Assembly (NCBI GenBank): GCA_900546615.1
Contig: URDJ01000052.1
Location: 1-15,299, forward strand
Length of the DNA: 15,299 nucleotides
Reading direction: 5' to 3'
Source of the DNA: an uncultured Eubacteriales bacterium
Lineage (GTDB): Bacteria > Bacillota > Clostridia > Oscillospirales > Oscillospiraceae
Shown here: one piece after another, positions 1-6,126 of the stretch
Position numbering within the stretch: position 1 is the stretch's first letter
Layout of the letters: each line of letters opens with the position of its first letter
Notes under the pieces: generated by a model
Seen by the model: the letters and a program-made list of their open reading frames with translations, nothing else
The model's database searches: none
What the model was told of the DNA's origin: nothing
Position numbers and translations under genes: made by a program

Positions 1-23
1 GGGGCGGGGTTCCACCCCCGCCC
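1..23. repeat. GC-rich inverted repeat at the left edge
   Basis: Bases 2-9 (GGGCGGGG) pair perfectly with 16-23 (CCCCGCCC) around a 6-nt loop. No T-run follows, so it is not a typical intrinsic terminator for the + strand. The first 14 bases of the element (2-15) recur exactly at 3101-3114, also between genes, so it may be part of a dispersed intergenic repeat. It is cut by the window edge, so its full extent is unknown. Confidence 0.5.
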
Positions 24-139
24 GGACGCTGCGGATTTAAACAACGTCACGACGCAGCGAGCGATGGGGCCGCCCGGCCAATGGGGCGTATTTGTCCGTA
101 TTGGGCAAATTATTAATGTATGTCCCCGCCGCTTTCGTG

Positions 140-169
140 TTGCCTCTTTGTGTCGTTTCGGTATATAAT
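140..169 (+). promoter_or_regulatory. Putative sigma-A promoter for the AAA+ ATPase unit
   Basis: A perfect TATAAT lies at 164-169 with a TTGCCT -35-like hexamer at 140-145, an 18-nt spacer. The predicted transcription start near 175-177 leaves a leader of about 22 nt that contains the strong Shine-Dalgarno GGAGGTG (187-193) ahead of the ATG at 198. The rest of 24-197 has no gene that I can support. It holds a 7-bp inverted repeat (27-33 with 53-59) of unknown meaning. Confidence 0.55.
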
Positions 170-197
170 AATAAGGATTTCCCGCTGGAGGTGCAAT

Positions 198-1631
198 ATG
201 CCAACGTCTTGGAAACGTTCACCGGAGGAACTCCACAAAGTCTATGTACAAAACACCGAGGCCTTCTACCGCACCGCCGGCAGAGCCTGTACCAAAGAAC
301 TCGATTCGTTCATGCAGAGCTGCGCCGTCGCGCTCTGGGCAAGGGCCGGCAGCGTCACCCAGGCCCAGGTCGACGCCATCAACGAGCTGTACTCCAAGGG
401 CCGCAGCCGCGGGAACCGCCTGCTCTGGGAGCTGACCGGCGAGGTCTGCTCCGCCAAAGAGATCCTCCCGCCCATGTTCTTCTGGAGCCTCGCCGACCGC
501 GACGCACGCGAGGGCCGCGACTGCTCCCGCATTTTTGTGCGCATGGTCACGAATATCCTGCTCCACCTCGCCGCAGTTGACGACGACGTCAGCTTCGCCG
601 AGGCCGAGTTCATCACCGACTGCGCCGACCGCCTCTCCGCCGTCTGCGACTCCGCCGGCGTGAAGCCCTCCAAGCCCGCCCTCAACGCCAAAGACTTCGT
701 CACGAGCGGCGAGCCCTCTTTCATGGACAAGCACCCCGCCGGTAACAGCGCCGCGCCCTCCGGCAAGGCCTCCGCTCCCGAGGCCGGAGCGGAGGAAAAA
801 CCGGCCGAAAAACCCGATTTCGACTCCCTCATGGCAGAGCTGGACTCGCTCATCGGCCTTGCGAGCGTCAAACGCGAGGTGCGCAGCCTCGTGAACCTCG
901 TCAAAGTACGAAAACTTCGCGAGGAAAACGGCCTGCCCTGCGCGCCCATGAGCCTGCACATGGTCTTCACCGGCAACCCCGGCACGGGCAAGACCACCGT
1001 CGCCCGGCTGCTCGCTGGCCTCTATGCCGCCGTCGGCGCGCTCAAGGAAGGCCAGCTCGTCGAGGTAGACCGCTCCGGCCTCGTCGCGGGCTACGTCGGC
1101 CAGACCGCCCTGCGCACCAGCGAGGTCATCAAAAAGGCCATCGGCGGCGTGCTGTTCATCGACGAGGCCTACTCCCTCGCCTCCGGCGGCGAGAACGACT
1201 TCGGCCGCGAGGCCGTCGAGACCCTGCTCAAAGCCATGGAGGACCACCGGGACGAGCTGGTCGTCATTGTCGCGGGCTACGACGGGCCGATGGAGACCTT
1301 CATCCACTCCAACCCCGGCCTCGAGTCGAGATTCAACAAATATATCCACTTCCCCGACTACGACGGCGCGGAGCTGCTGGCCATGTTCCGCCTGCAATGC
1401 GGGAAAAACGGCTATACGCTCGGCCCCGAGACGGAGGCCGAGGCCCGGCGGCTGTTCGACGAGCTGTACGAGACGCGGGACGAGAACTTCGGCAACGGGC
1501 GCACCGTGCGCAATATCTTCGAGGACGCCGTCGCAAGACAGGCCGACCGGATAGCAGCGATGGACGCACCGAGCCGCGAGCAGCTCATGGAGCTGCTGCC
1601 CGAGGACTTTCACGAGGAGGACGAAACTTGA
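198..1631 (+). CDS. CbbX/SpoVK-like AAA+ ATPase with TerB-like N-terminal domain
   Basis: 477-aa cytoplasmic AAA+ ATPase. Start chosen at ATG 198 because GGAGGTG (187-193) lies 4 nt upstream; a start at 120 would precede the promoter's -10. The C-terminal half is a single AAA+ module of the CbbX/SpoVK/EccA type: Walker A GNPGTGKT (259-266), Walker B with D322/E323 (LFIDEA), the VAGY sensor-1 region, arginine finger R378 (ESRF) and a GNGRTVRN sensor-2 segment (about 432-439). The N-terminal ~165 residues are helical, with a D-x-D...E-x-E stretch (about 128-137) resembling TerB-like domains. An Ala/Pro/Glu-rich linker (about 180-205) joins the two parts. Such ATPases remodel or unfold partner proteins; the substrate here is unknown. 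Ala, Leu and Val codons mostly end in C (GCC, CTC, GTC), unlike the G-ending codons of most neighbours. First gene of a unit whose stop overlaps the next start. The AAA+ assignment is firm; the TerB assignment is tentative. Confidence 0.88.
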   Translation: MPTSWKRSPEELHKVYVQNTEAFYRTAGRACTKELDSFMQSCAVALWARAGSVTQAQVDAINELYSKGRSRGNRLLWELTGEVCSAKEILPPMFFWSLADRDAREGRDCSRIFVRMVTNILLHLAAVDDDVSFAEAEFITDCADRLSAVCDSAGVKPSKPALNAKDFVTSGEPSFMDKHPAGNSAAPSGKASAPEAGAEEKPAEKPDFDSLMAELDSLIGLASVKREVRSLVNLVKVRKLREENGLPCAPMSLHMVFTGNPGTGKTTVARLLAGLYAAVGALKEGQLVEVDRSGLVAGYVGQTALRTSEVIKKAIGGVLFIDEAYSLASGGENDFGREAVETLLKAMEDHRDELVVIVAGYDGPMETFIHSNPGLESRFNKYIHFPDYDGAELLAMFRLQCGKNGYTLGPETEAEARRLFDELYETRDENFGNGRTVRNIFEDAVARQADRIAAMDAPSREQLMELLPEDFHEEDET

Positions 1632-2425
1632 ACTACGACGCACTCAAAGCCTGCAGACTCTTTCTGCTTGACATGGACGGCACCCTCTACCTCGGCGACG
1701 AGGTCTTCCCCGGCGCCGTGGACTTCATCGACACCCTCGCCCGCACCGGGCGGAGGTACATATACCTGACCAACAACTCCTCCCGCGCCGGTGTAGATTA
1801 TGTAAACCGCCTCCGCAAGCTGGGCTTCCCCTGTGAGATGGAGAACGTGTTCACCTCGGGCATGGCGACGGGTATGTACCTGAACGAGAGATACCCGGGC
1901 GTGCCGGTGTACCCGGTGGGGACTCCGGCGTTTCTGGAGGAGCTGCGCAGCTATGGAGTGCCCTTTGCCGAGGGCGAGGATGCGGGCGTGGTCTGCGTGG
2001 GCTTCGACACGACGCTGACCTACGAGAAGCTCGACCGCGCGGTGCATTTCCTGCGGCGCGGCGCGGCTTTCGTGGCGGCGAACCCGGACTGGGTCTGCCC
2101 GATGCCCGCTGGCGAGGTGCTCCCGGACTGCGGCAGCATCTGCGCGCTGCTCACGGCCGCCTCGGGCGTGAAGCCCTTCTACATCGGCAAGCCGAACCGG
2201 AGCATGGTAGACATAATATCTGGTTTCACAGGCGTGCCGAACGCGGAGATATGCTGTGTGGGCGACCGGCTGTACACGGATATCGCGGTAGCGGTGAACG
2301 CGGGCGCGCAGTCGGTGCTGGTGATGTCGGGCGAGACGACGCCGGAGATACTGGCGGAGAGCGAGACGAAGCCTGGCTGGGTCATGGCGGACGTGGCGGA
2401 GCTGGCGCGCGTACTCGAGGGGTAA
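1628..2425 (+). CDS. HAD superfamily IIA (NagD-type) sugar/nucleotide phosphatase
   Basis: 265-aa cytoplasmic HAD-IIA hydrolase. The only plausible start is TTG 1628, which overlaps the preceding stop as TTGA and has a strong GAGGAGG (1614-1620) 7 nt upstream; there is no ATG before the catalytic motif. Motif I is DMDGT (D15 nucleophile, D17 acid/base), motif II is TNNSS (48-52), the C2 cap lies between, AANPD is at 150-154, motif III Lys is K188 (GKPN), and motif IV is GDRLYTD (212-218). Length and motif order match NagD/4-nitrophenylphosphatase-like proteins, which dephosphorylate small phosphorylated metabolites; the substrate cannot be read from sequence. The third-position composition changes from C-rich to G-rich within the gene at about 1850. 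Translationally coupled to the AAA+ gene upstream. Confidence 0.9.
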   Translation: MNYDALKACRLFLLDMDGTLYLGDEVFPGAVDFIDTLARTGRRYIYLTNNSSRAGVDYVNRLRKLGFPCEMENVFTSGMATGMYLNERYPGVPVYPVGTPAFLEELRSYGVPFAEGEDAGVVCVGFDTTLTYEKLDRAVHFLRRGAAFVAANPDWVCPMPAGEVLPDCGSICALLTAASGVKPFYIGKPNRSMVDIISGFTGVPNAEICCVGDRLYTDIAVAVNAGAQSVLVMSGETTPEILAESETKPGWVMADVAELARVLEG

Positions 2426-2432
2426 GGAACCC

Positions 2433-3014
2433 TTGAAAATACTGTGTTTTGGCGACTCGAACACCTACGGCTGGGACCCGCGCTCCTGCCTTGGCGGGCG
2501 CTATGACGAGCATGCGCGCTGGCCGGGGCTGCTGGCTGCCGAAGCGGGGCTTGAAGTCGTCGAGTGCGGCGAGAACGGGCGCTGCATCCCGCACCGGGAG
2601 TACCAGCTGAGAAACGCGGCCCGGGAGCTGACGCGGCACGGAGAGGTAGACATAATAATTATAATGCTGGGCGGTAACGACCTGCTGACGGAGCCGGATT
2701 TTTGCGCGGAGGACGTGGCGGAGCGGATGGAGGACTTTTTGCTGTACCTGCGCACGCTGCCGGAGCTGGTCGGGACGCGGCTGGCGCTCGTGGCGCCTCC
2801 TCCGATGGCGCCGGGCGAGTGGACGGCGGAGCCGAGGCTGCTTTCCGAGTCCGCGCGCCTGCCGGGGCAGTACCGCGAGCTGGCCGGGCGCGTGGGTGCA
2901 GACTGGCTCGAAGCCCCGGAAGGCCCGGGGGTCCTTGACTACGACGGCGTCCACCTCACCGCCCGGGGCCACCGGGAGCTGTACGAGGCGGTTCGGAAAT
3001 ATGCAGCCAAATGA
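2433..3014 (+). CDS. SGNH/GDSL-family hydrolase
   Basis: 193-aa SGNH-fold hydrolase, with no signal peptide, so probably cytoplasmic. The start is TTG 2433, 7 nt after the previous stop, preceded by GAGGGG/AAGGAA (2417-2429). Translation from it begins directly with the block I strand and motif MKILCFGDSNTYG, leaving no room for another start. Block I GDSN supplies the nucleophile S9. Block II Gly/Asn is around N48-G49, block III is GGND (80-83, oxyanion Asn N82), and block V is DGVH, giving D171 and H174. Relatives include arylesterases and acyl or acetyl esterases acting on lipids, glycans or CoA esters; the substrate here is not predictable. Last gene of the unit: its stop codon runs into a hairpin at 3013-3048. 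Confidence 0.88.
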   Translation: MKILCFGDSNTYGWDPRSCLGGRYDEHARWPGLLAAEAGLEVVECGENGRCIPHREYQLRNAARELTRHGEVDIIIIMLGGNDLLTEPDFCAEDVAERMEDFLLYLRTLPELVGTRLALVAPPPMAPGEWTAEPRLLSESARLPGQYRELAGRVGADWLEAPEGPGVLDYDGVHLTARGHRELYEAVRKYAAK

Positions 3015-3048
3015 GATACCCCATGTCAAACATGACATGGGGCATCTC
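3013..3048. terminator. 15-bp hairpin between convergent units, possible bidirectional terminator
   Basis: GAGAT (3013-3017) pairs with ATCTC (3044-3048), and CCCCATGTCA (3019-3028) pairs with TGACATGGGG (3033-3042), with one A/C mismatch and a 4-nt AACA loop. The stem begins inside the SGNH gene's TGA. It sits between convergent genes, as expected for a shared terminator, but neither side carries a strong U-tract: AATAATTATG follows on the + strand and ATTTGG on the - strand. It may instead act as a 3'-end stabiliser. Confidence 0.55.
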
Positions 3049-3060
3049 AATAATTATGTC

Positions 3061-3152
3061 AACCAAACCCGCGCCTCACGGTTTAGCCGGGCCCCTGTAT
3101 GGGCGGGGTTCCACGAAGCCGCCGTTGCGCAGGTGTGTCTTGGGGCGCGTGC
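3061..3152. repeat. Gene-free stretch with repeat-like segments
   Basis: This noncoding stretch, between the 3013-3048 hairpin and the stop of the - strand lipoprotein gene, contains three segments seen elsewhere between genes. GGGCGGGGTTCCAC (3101-3114) is identical to 2-15. AACCAAACC (3061-3069) and CCGCCGTTGCG (3119-3129), followed 12 nt later by GGGGCG, recur in the same order but more tightly packed at 4795-4823. It looks like a degenerate dispersed intergenic repeat. No ORF or terminator with a T-run is visible. Confidence 0.35.
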
Positions 3153-4016
3153 CTATGGCCTGCCTTCGTATTGCAGATATGCGCCCATGACGTAGCCGCG
3201 GGACTCGCCGAAGCGCACGAGGGCGTAGCTGCCGAGGTCGTCAAGGACCGTCACGACTGCCCCGGCGGGGACCGTGCCCATGGCCTCGGCATTCGGGTCG
3301 GGCGCGGCCCTCAGCGTCAGGTATTCCTCGCACTCCGCCGTGGCTGTCGGCAGCTCCGTCAGGCTCTCGCACAGCTCGCAGCTCTCGCTGTCCGTATAGT
3401 GCCACCACTCGTTCCAGTAGCCCTCAAAGCCTGCGCGCTCCATTGCGGCCTCCAGGATCTCCGCGTGCTCCGCAGCTTCTGCGCTCACGTCGCTGTAATC
3501 CCGGTCGGCCAGCGCCGTGAAATCGTCAAAGCCGCTCGGCATCTCCACCGGACCGCCCTCCGGCGTCACCAGCGTAACGTCCACAGTGTTCCCGCGGCAG
3601 TGGTTCGTAAGCCCGCCAAACGGGTCAGACACATAGCGCGCGTCCGGGCAGGCCCGCCAGAGCGCGAACTGCGCCGCCACGGGCCGCCAGCCGTCCCAGA
3701 TGCACAGCCCGTAGCCCTGCTCAGCCAGCTCCGACATCGCCATCGCCAGCTTCTCCGCCGTGCCCCGGCGCAGGTACGGCTCCGCGTCATCATATATCGC
3801 CTCGCCCGTGAAGTTCTCCGCCGTCGCGTACCTCAAATCCGCATACAGCCCCGGCAGCAGCCCGCACACCGCCGCCATGTCCTCCGCCCTCGGCTCCGGC
3901 GTCGGCTCAACAGTCGGCTCGGGGGTGGGGGCGGCCGTCGGCCCGGACGGTTCCGACCCGCAGGCCGCGAGAACGAGCGCAATGGCGAGCGCGGCGGCGA
4001 CAGCCCGACGGCTCAT
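3153..4016 (-). CDS. Exported VanX-like D-Ala-D-Ala dipeptidase (M15D) lipoprotein with C-terminal SH3 domain
   Basis: 287-aa putative lipoprotein. The start at 4016 overlaps the tatD stop as ATGA. Residues 1-18 form a signal peptide with MSRR, a hydrophobic core and the lipobox LAAC (Cys19), followed by a Thr/Pro/Glu-rich linker (about 24-43). Residues about 50-220 match the VanX/DdpX M15D peptidases: DLRYAT (60-65), the WDGWRP segment with R111, zinc ligands H139 and D146 (NHCRGNTVD, 7 residues apart as in VanX), and E203-W-W-H206, giving catalytic Glu and the third ligand. Residues about 228-283 look like a bacterial SH3 domain (YLTLRAAP...GYVMGAYL). This predicts a membrane-anchored zinc enzyme cleaving D-Ala-D-Ala or related wall peptides outside the cell. 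No vanA/vanH-type genes are nearby, so it is not a resistance cassette. The mature part has seven cysteines, including CELC (213-216). Confidence 0.85.
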   Translation of the reverse strand: MSRRAVAAALAIALVLAACGSEPSGPTAAPTPEPTVEPTPEPRAEDMAAVCGLLPGLYADLRYATAENFTGEAIYDDAEPYLRRGTAEKLAMAMSELAEQGYGLCIWDGWRPVAAQFALWRACPDARYVSDPFGGLTNHCRGNTVDVTLVTPEGGPVEMPSGFDDFTALADRDYSDVSAEAAEHAEILEAAMERAGFEGYWNEWWHYTDSESCELCESLTELPTATAECEEYLTLRAAPDPNAEAMGTVPAGAVVTVLDDLGSYALVRFGESRGYVMGAYLQYEGRP

Positions 4017-4771
4017 ATGCCGAACAGCTCCCGCGCGTTGCGGCTCGTTGCGGCGGCGGCTTCTTCTGCGCTTATGCCTCGGACCTGCGCCAGCTTCTCC
4101 ACGATATACCGGAGCCTGCCCGAGTCGTTGCGCTCGCCCCGGAAGGGCACGGGCGTCAGGTAGGGGCTGTCCGTCTCCACCAGTATGCGCTCGAGCGGGC
4201 ACCACTCCAGCACCTCTATCGCCCGGCGCGCGTTCTTGTACGTTATCGGCCCGTCGAAGCCCAGGTACCAGCCGCGCCCCACCAGCTCCTTCGCCATCTC
4301 GAGGCTGCCCGAATAGCAGTGGAACACGCCCCGCAGCGCCGGGTAGCGCCCCGTTATGCGCAGGCAGTCCTCATGCGCCTCGCGGTCGTGGATGATGACG
4401 GGCTTATTAAGCTCCAGCGCAAGCTCGAGCTGGCTGACGAACATCTCGTACTGTATCTCCTTGTGCTCCTTGTCCCAGTAGTAGTCCAGCCCTATCTCGC
4501 CGATCGCCACGCACTTTGCGTGCCCGGCGAGCCGCCGCAGCGTGTTTATGCTCTCAAAGCTCCAGCTCTCCCACTCCTCGGGCTGCCAGCCCACGGCGGC
4601 GTAGACGAAGGGCCAGCGCTCCGCCAGCGCCAGCGCCGCGCGGCTGGAATCCTCGTCGCAGCCGGGGTCTATGATGAAATCCACGCCCTGCCCCGGCATC
4701 GACGCGAGCAGCTCGTCGCGGTCGGCGTCGAAGTGCCGGCAGTCGTAGTGTGCGTGCGTATCGAAGTACAT
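4013..4771 (-). CDS. TatD-family metal-dependent hydrolase (deoxyribonuclease)
   Basis: 252-aa cytoplasmic TIM-barrel metallohydrolase of the TatD/YabD family, which hydrolyse DNA and in some members remove D-amino acids from tRNA or act in repair. Metal-site residues are present in order: H6 and H8 (THAHYD), E92 (GEIGLDYY), H128 (IIHDREAH), H151 (FHCYSG) and D201 (ETDSPYL). The C-terminus ends in the usual NARELFGI. Odd point: the common GxHP segment reads GWQPEE, with Q63 where relatives usually have His. ATG 4771 has GAGGTGA at 4782-4776. The gene is first of a two-gene unit and its stop overlaps the start of the lipoprotein gene; the pairing implies shared expression rather than a known shared function. 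Confidence 0.92.
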   Translation of the reverse strand: MYFDTHAHYDCRHFDADRDELLASMPGQGVDFIIDPGCDEDSSRAALALAERWPFVYAAVGWQPEEWESWSFESINTLRRLAGHAKCVAIGEIGLDYYWDKEHKEIQYEMFVSQLELALELNKPVIIHDREAHEDCLRITGRYPALRGVFHCYSGSLEMAKELVGRGWYLGFDGPITYKNARRAIEVLEWCPLERILVETDSPYLTPVPFRGERNDSGRLRYIVEKLAQVRGISAEEAAAATSRNARELFGI

Positions 4772-4788
4772 TCTATCACCTCGCCCTC

Positions 4789-4817
4789 ATGATAAACCAA
4801 ACCGCCGTTGCGTACAA
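4789..4817 (-). promoter_or_regulatory. Putative promoter for tatD unit
   Basis: On the - strand, TTGTAC (4817-4812) and TATCAT (4794-4789) are separated by exactly 17 nt, a sigma-A-like arrangement. The predicted start near 4782 would place the GAGGTGA ribosome-binding site at the very 5' end of the message. The -35 overlaps the -35 of the divergent promoter. Confidence 0.4.
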
Positions 4818-4836
4818 GGGGCGACTGTGATAAAAT
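4808..4836 (+). promoter_or_regulatory. Putative extended -10 promoter directly abutting the O-antigen ligase-like gene
   Basis: TTGCGT (4808-4813) and TAAAAT (4831-4836) are 17 nt apart, and TGA directly precedes the -10, giving the extended TGN motif. Transcription would begin about at 4842-4844, i.e. on the ATG at 4843. No Shine-Dalgarno sits at a usable distance before that ATG. Confidence 0.55.
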
Positions 4837-4842
4837 GCGGGT

Positions 4843-6126
4843 ATGGAAAAGAGGGCTCGCTGGTTGACGGACAAGTATATATGCCTCATGCTGCTCGTCT
4901 TCCCGCTGTGGACGGGCTTCGACGGCTACGCGGACATCACGCGGCCGAAGTTTCTGTTCTTCGCGGCGCTGACCGGGCTGTGGCTCGCCTCGCTGCTCGC
5001 CTGCGCGCTCATTTACCGCTGCCGGCCCGGAAAGCCCACGGCCTTCCAGACCTGCGCCCTCTGCTTCGTCGCCGCCGCCTGCGTCTCGACAGCGTTTTCC
5101 GAATATTTCCTGGACACGCTCATCGGCGCGAGCCGCTACGACGGGCTGCTCACGCTGACGCTCTACGGCTCCATCGCCGTGTTCGTCTCGCGCTGGGGCG
5201 AGTTTAAACAGAGTTATGTTAACCTCACCGCCCTCGCATCCGGCCTCTGCGCGCTGGTGTGCGTATTGCAGCTGTGCCGTGTGAACGTGCTCGGCCTGTT
5301 CCCGGCCGGGCTGGACTTCTATGACGCGGGCGTCAAATATACAGGCGAGTTTTTGGGCACGATGGGCAATACGAACGTCCTCGCGGCGTATTTCTGCCTC
5401 ACGATACCCCTGCTCGTCTGTTCCGCGCCGGGCTCAAAGCCGCTCCGCCGGGCGCTGCTGCTCCTCGCGGCCGCGGCGGAGCTGGGCGTGCTGGTCTATA
5501 TCCGGGCCGAGTCCGGCCTTGTCGCCTGCCTCGCGGCGCTGCCTTTGGCTGTATTGTATTATGTCAACCGCTCTGGCAGACGCCGGGCGGCGCTCGGGCT
5601 GCTCGGCGGCTTTGCCGCGCTGGGGTTCGGGGCGCTGGCGGTCGTGTATTTTGCGCCGCCGGCTGATGGGACATTGTGGGAACTGTCCGAGCTGCTCCAC
5701 GGCCGTGTGCAGGACAGCTTCGGCTCCAGCCGTGTCGCCATCTGGCGCGAGGCGGCCCGGCTCGCAGCGGAGAGGCCGCTCACCGGCGGCGGGCCGGACA
5801 CCTTCGGCCTGCGCTCGGCGCTCGATTTCAGCCGCTATGTGCCCGAGACGGGCGCGACGCTCTCGACCCATGCGGACAACGCGCACTGCGAGCCGCTGGG
5901 CTATCTCGTGAACCTCGGCGTTCCGGGCCTTGCGGCCTATGTCTCGGTGGTTATCTCGGCGCTGCGGCGCTGGCTGGGCGGGGCGGCTCCGGCGCTCGGG
6001 GCGGCGCTTATCTGCTATCTGGTGCAGAGCCTCTTCGGGCTGGGGCTTTGCCTTGTCGTGCCCATAGCCTGGATATACATGGGGCTTATCTGCGCCCCTT
6101 CGGAGGTGATGGCGCGTGCCGGGTGA
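4843..6126 (+). CDS. O-antigen ligase/polymerase-like (Wzy_C) membrane protein
   Basis: 427-aa polytopic membrane protein with about ten hydrophobic segments (the first near 12-24, the last near 395-417). Features of the O-antigen ligase/Wzy family are GNTNVLAAYF (175-184), the SRVAIWREA segment with R297, GGGPDTFG (315-322), and the Wzy_C block HADNAHCEPLGYLVNLGVPG (343-362) before the last helices. Such proteins join or transfer lipid-linked glycans at the outer membrane face; in a Gram-positive the product would be a surface polysaccharide or glycan. The start is uncertain. ATG 4843 would be leaderless from the mapped promoter. TTG 4864 has GAGG (4851-4854) 9 nt upstream and would give 420 aa. 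An in-frame TAA at 4831 rules out starts further upstream. First of a four-gene unit; overlaps the acyltransferase by 11 nt. Confidence 0.82.
   Translation: MEKRARWLTDKYICLMLLVFPLWTGFDGYADITRPKFLFFAALTGLWLASLLACALIYRCRPGKPTAFQTCALCFVAAACVSTAFSEYFLDTLIGASRYDGLLTLTLYGSIAVFVSRWGEFKQSYVNLTALASGLCALVCVLQLCRVNVLGLFPAGLDFYDAGVKYTGEFLGTMGNTNVLAAYFCLTIPLLVCSAPGSKPLRRALLLLAAAAELGVLVYIRAESGLVACLAALPLAVLYYVNRSGRRRAALGLLGGFAALGFGALAVVYFAPPADGTLWELSELLHGRVQDSFGSSRVAIWREAARLAAERPLTGGGPDTFGLRSALDFSRYVPETGATLSTHADNAHCEPLGYLVNLGVPGLAAYVSVVISALRRWLGGAAPALGAALICYLVQSLFGLGLCLVVPIAWIYMGLICAPSEVMARAG

Noticed and set aside
198..1631. CbbX Rubisco activase
   Set aside because: Only the AAA+ module is shared. There are no Rubisco or Calvin-cycle genes, and the N-terminal domain is different.
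219..1643. 474-codon open frame on the - strand opposite the AAA+ gene
   Set aside because: The + strand has Walker A, Walker B and other AAA+ motifs plus a promoter and Shine-Dalgarno. The antisense product has no recognisable features, and long antisense frames are expected at this base composition.
3153..4016. Vancomycin-resistance vanX
   Set aside because: The enzyme is M15D family, but it has a lipoprotein signal and SH3 domain, and no vanR/S/H/A-type genes accompany it. A wall-peptide role is more likely.
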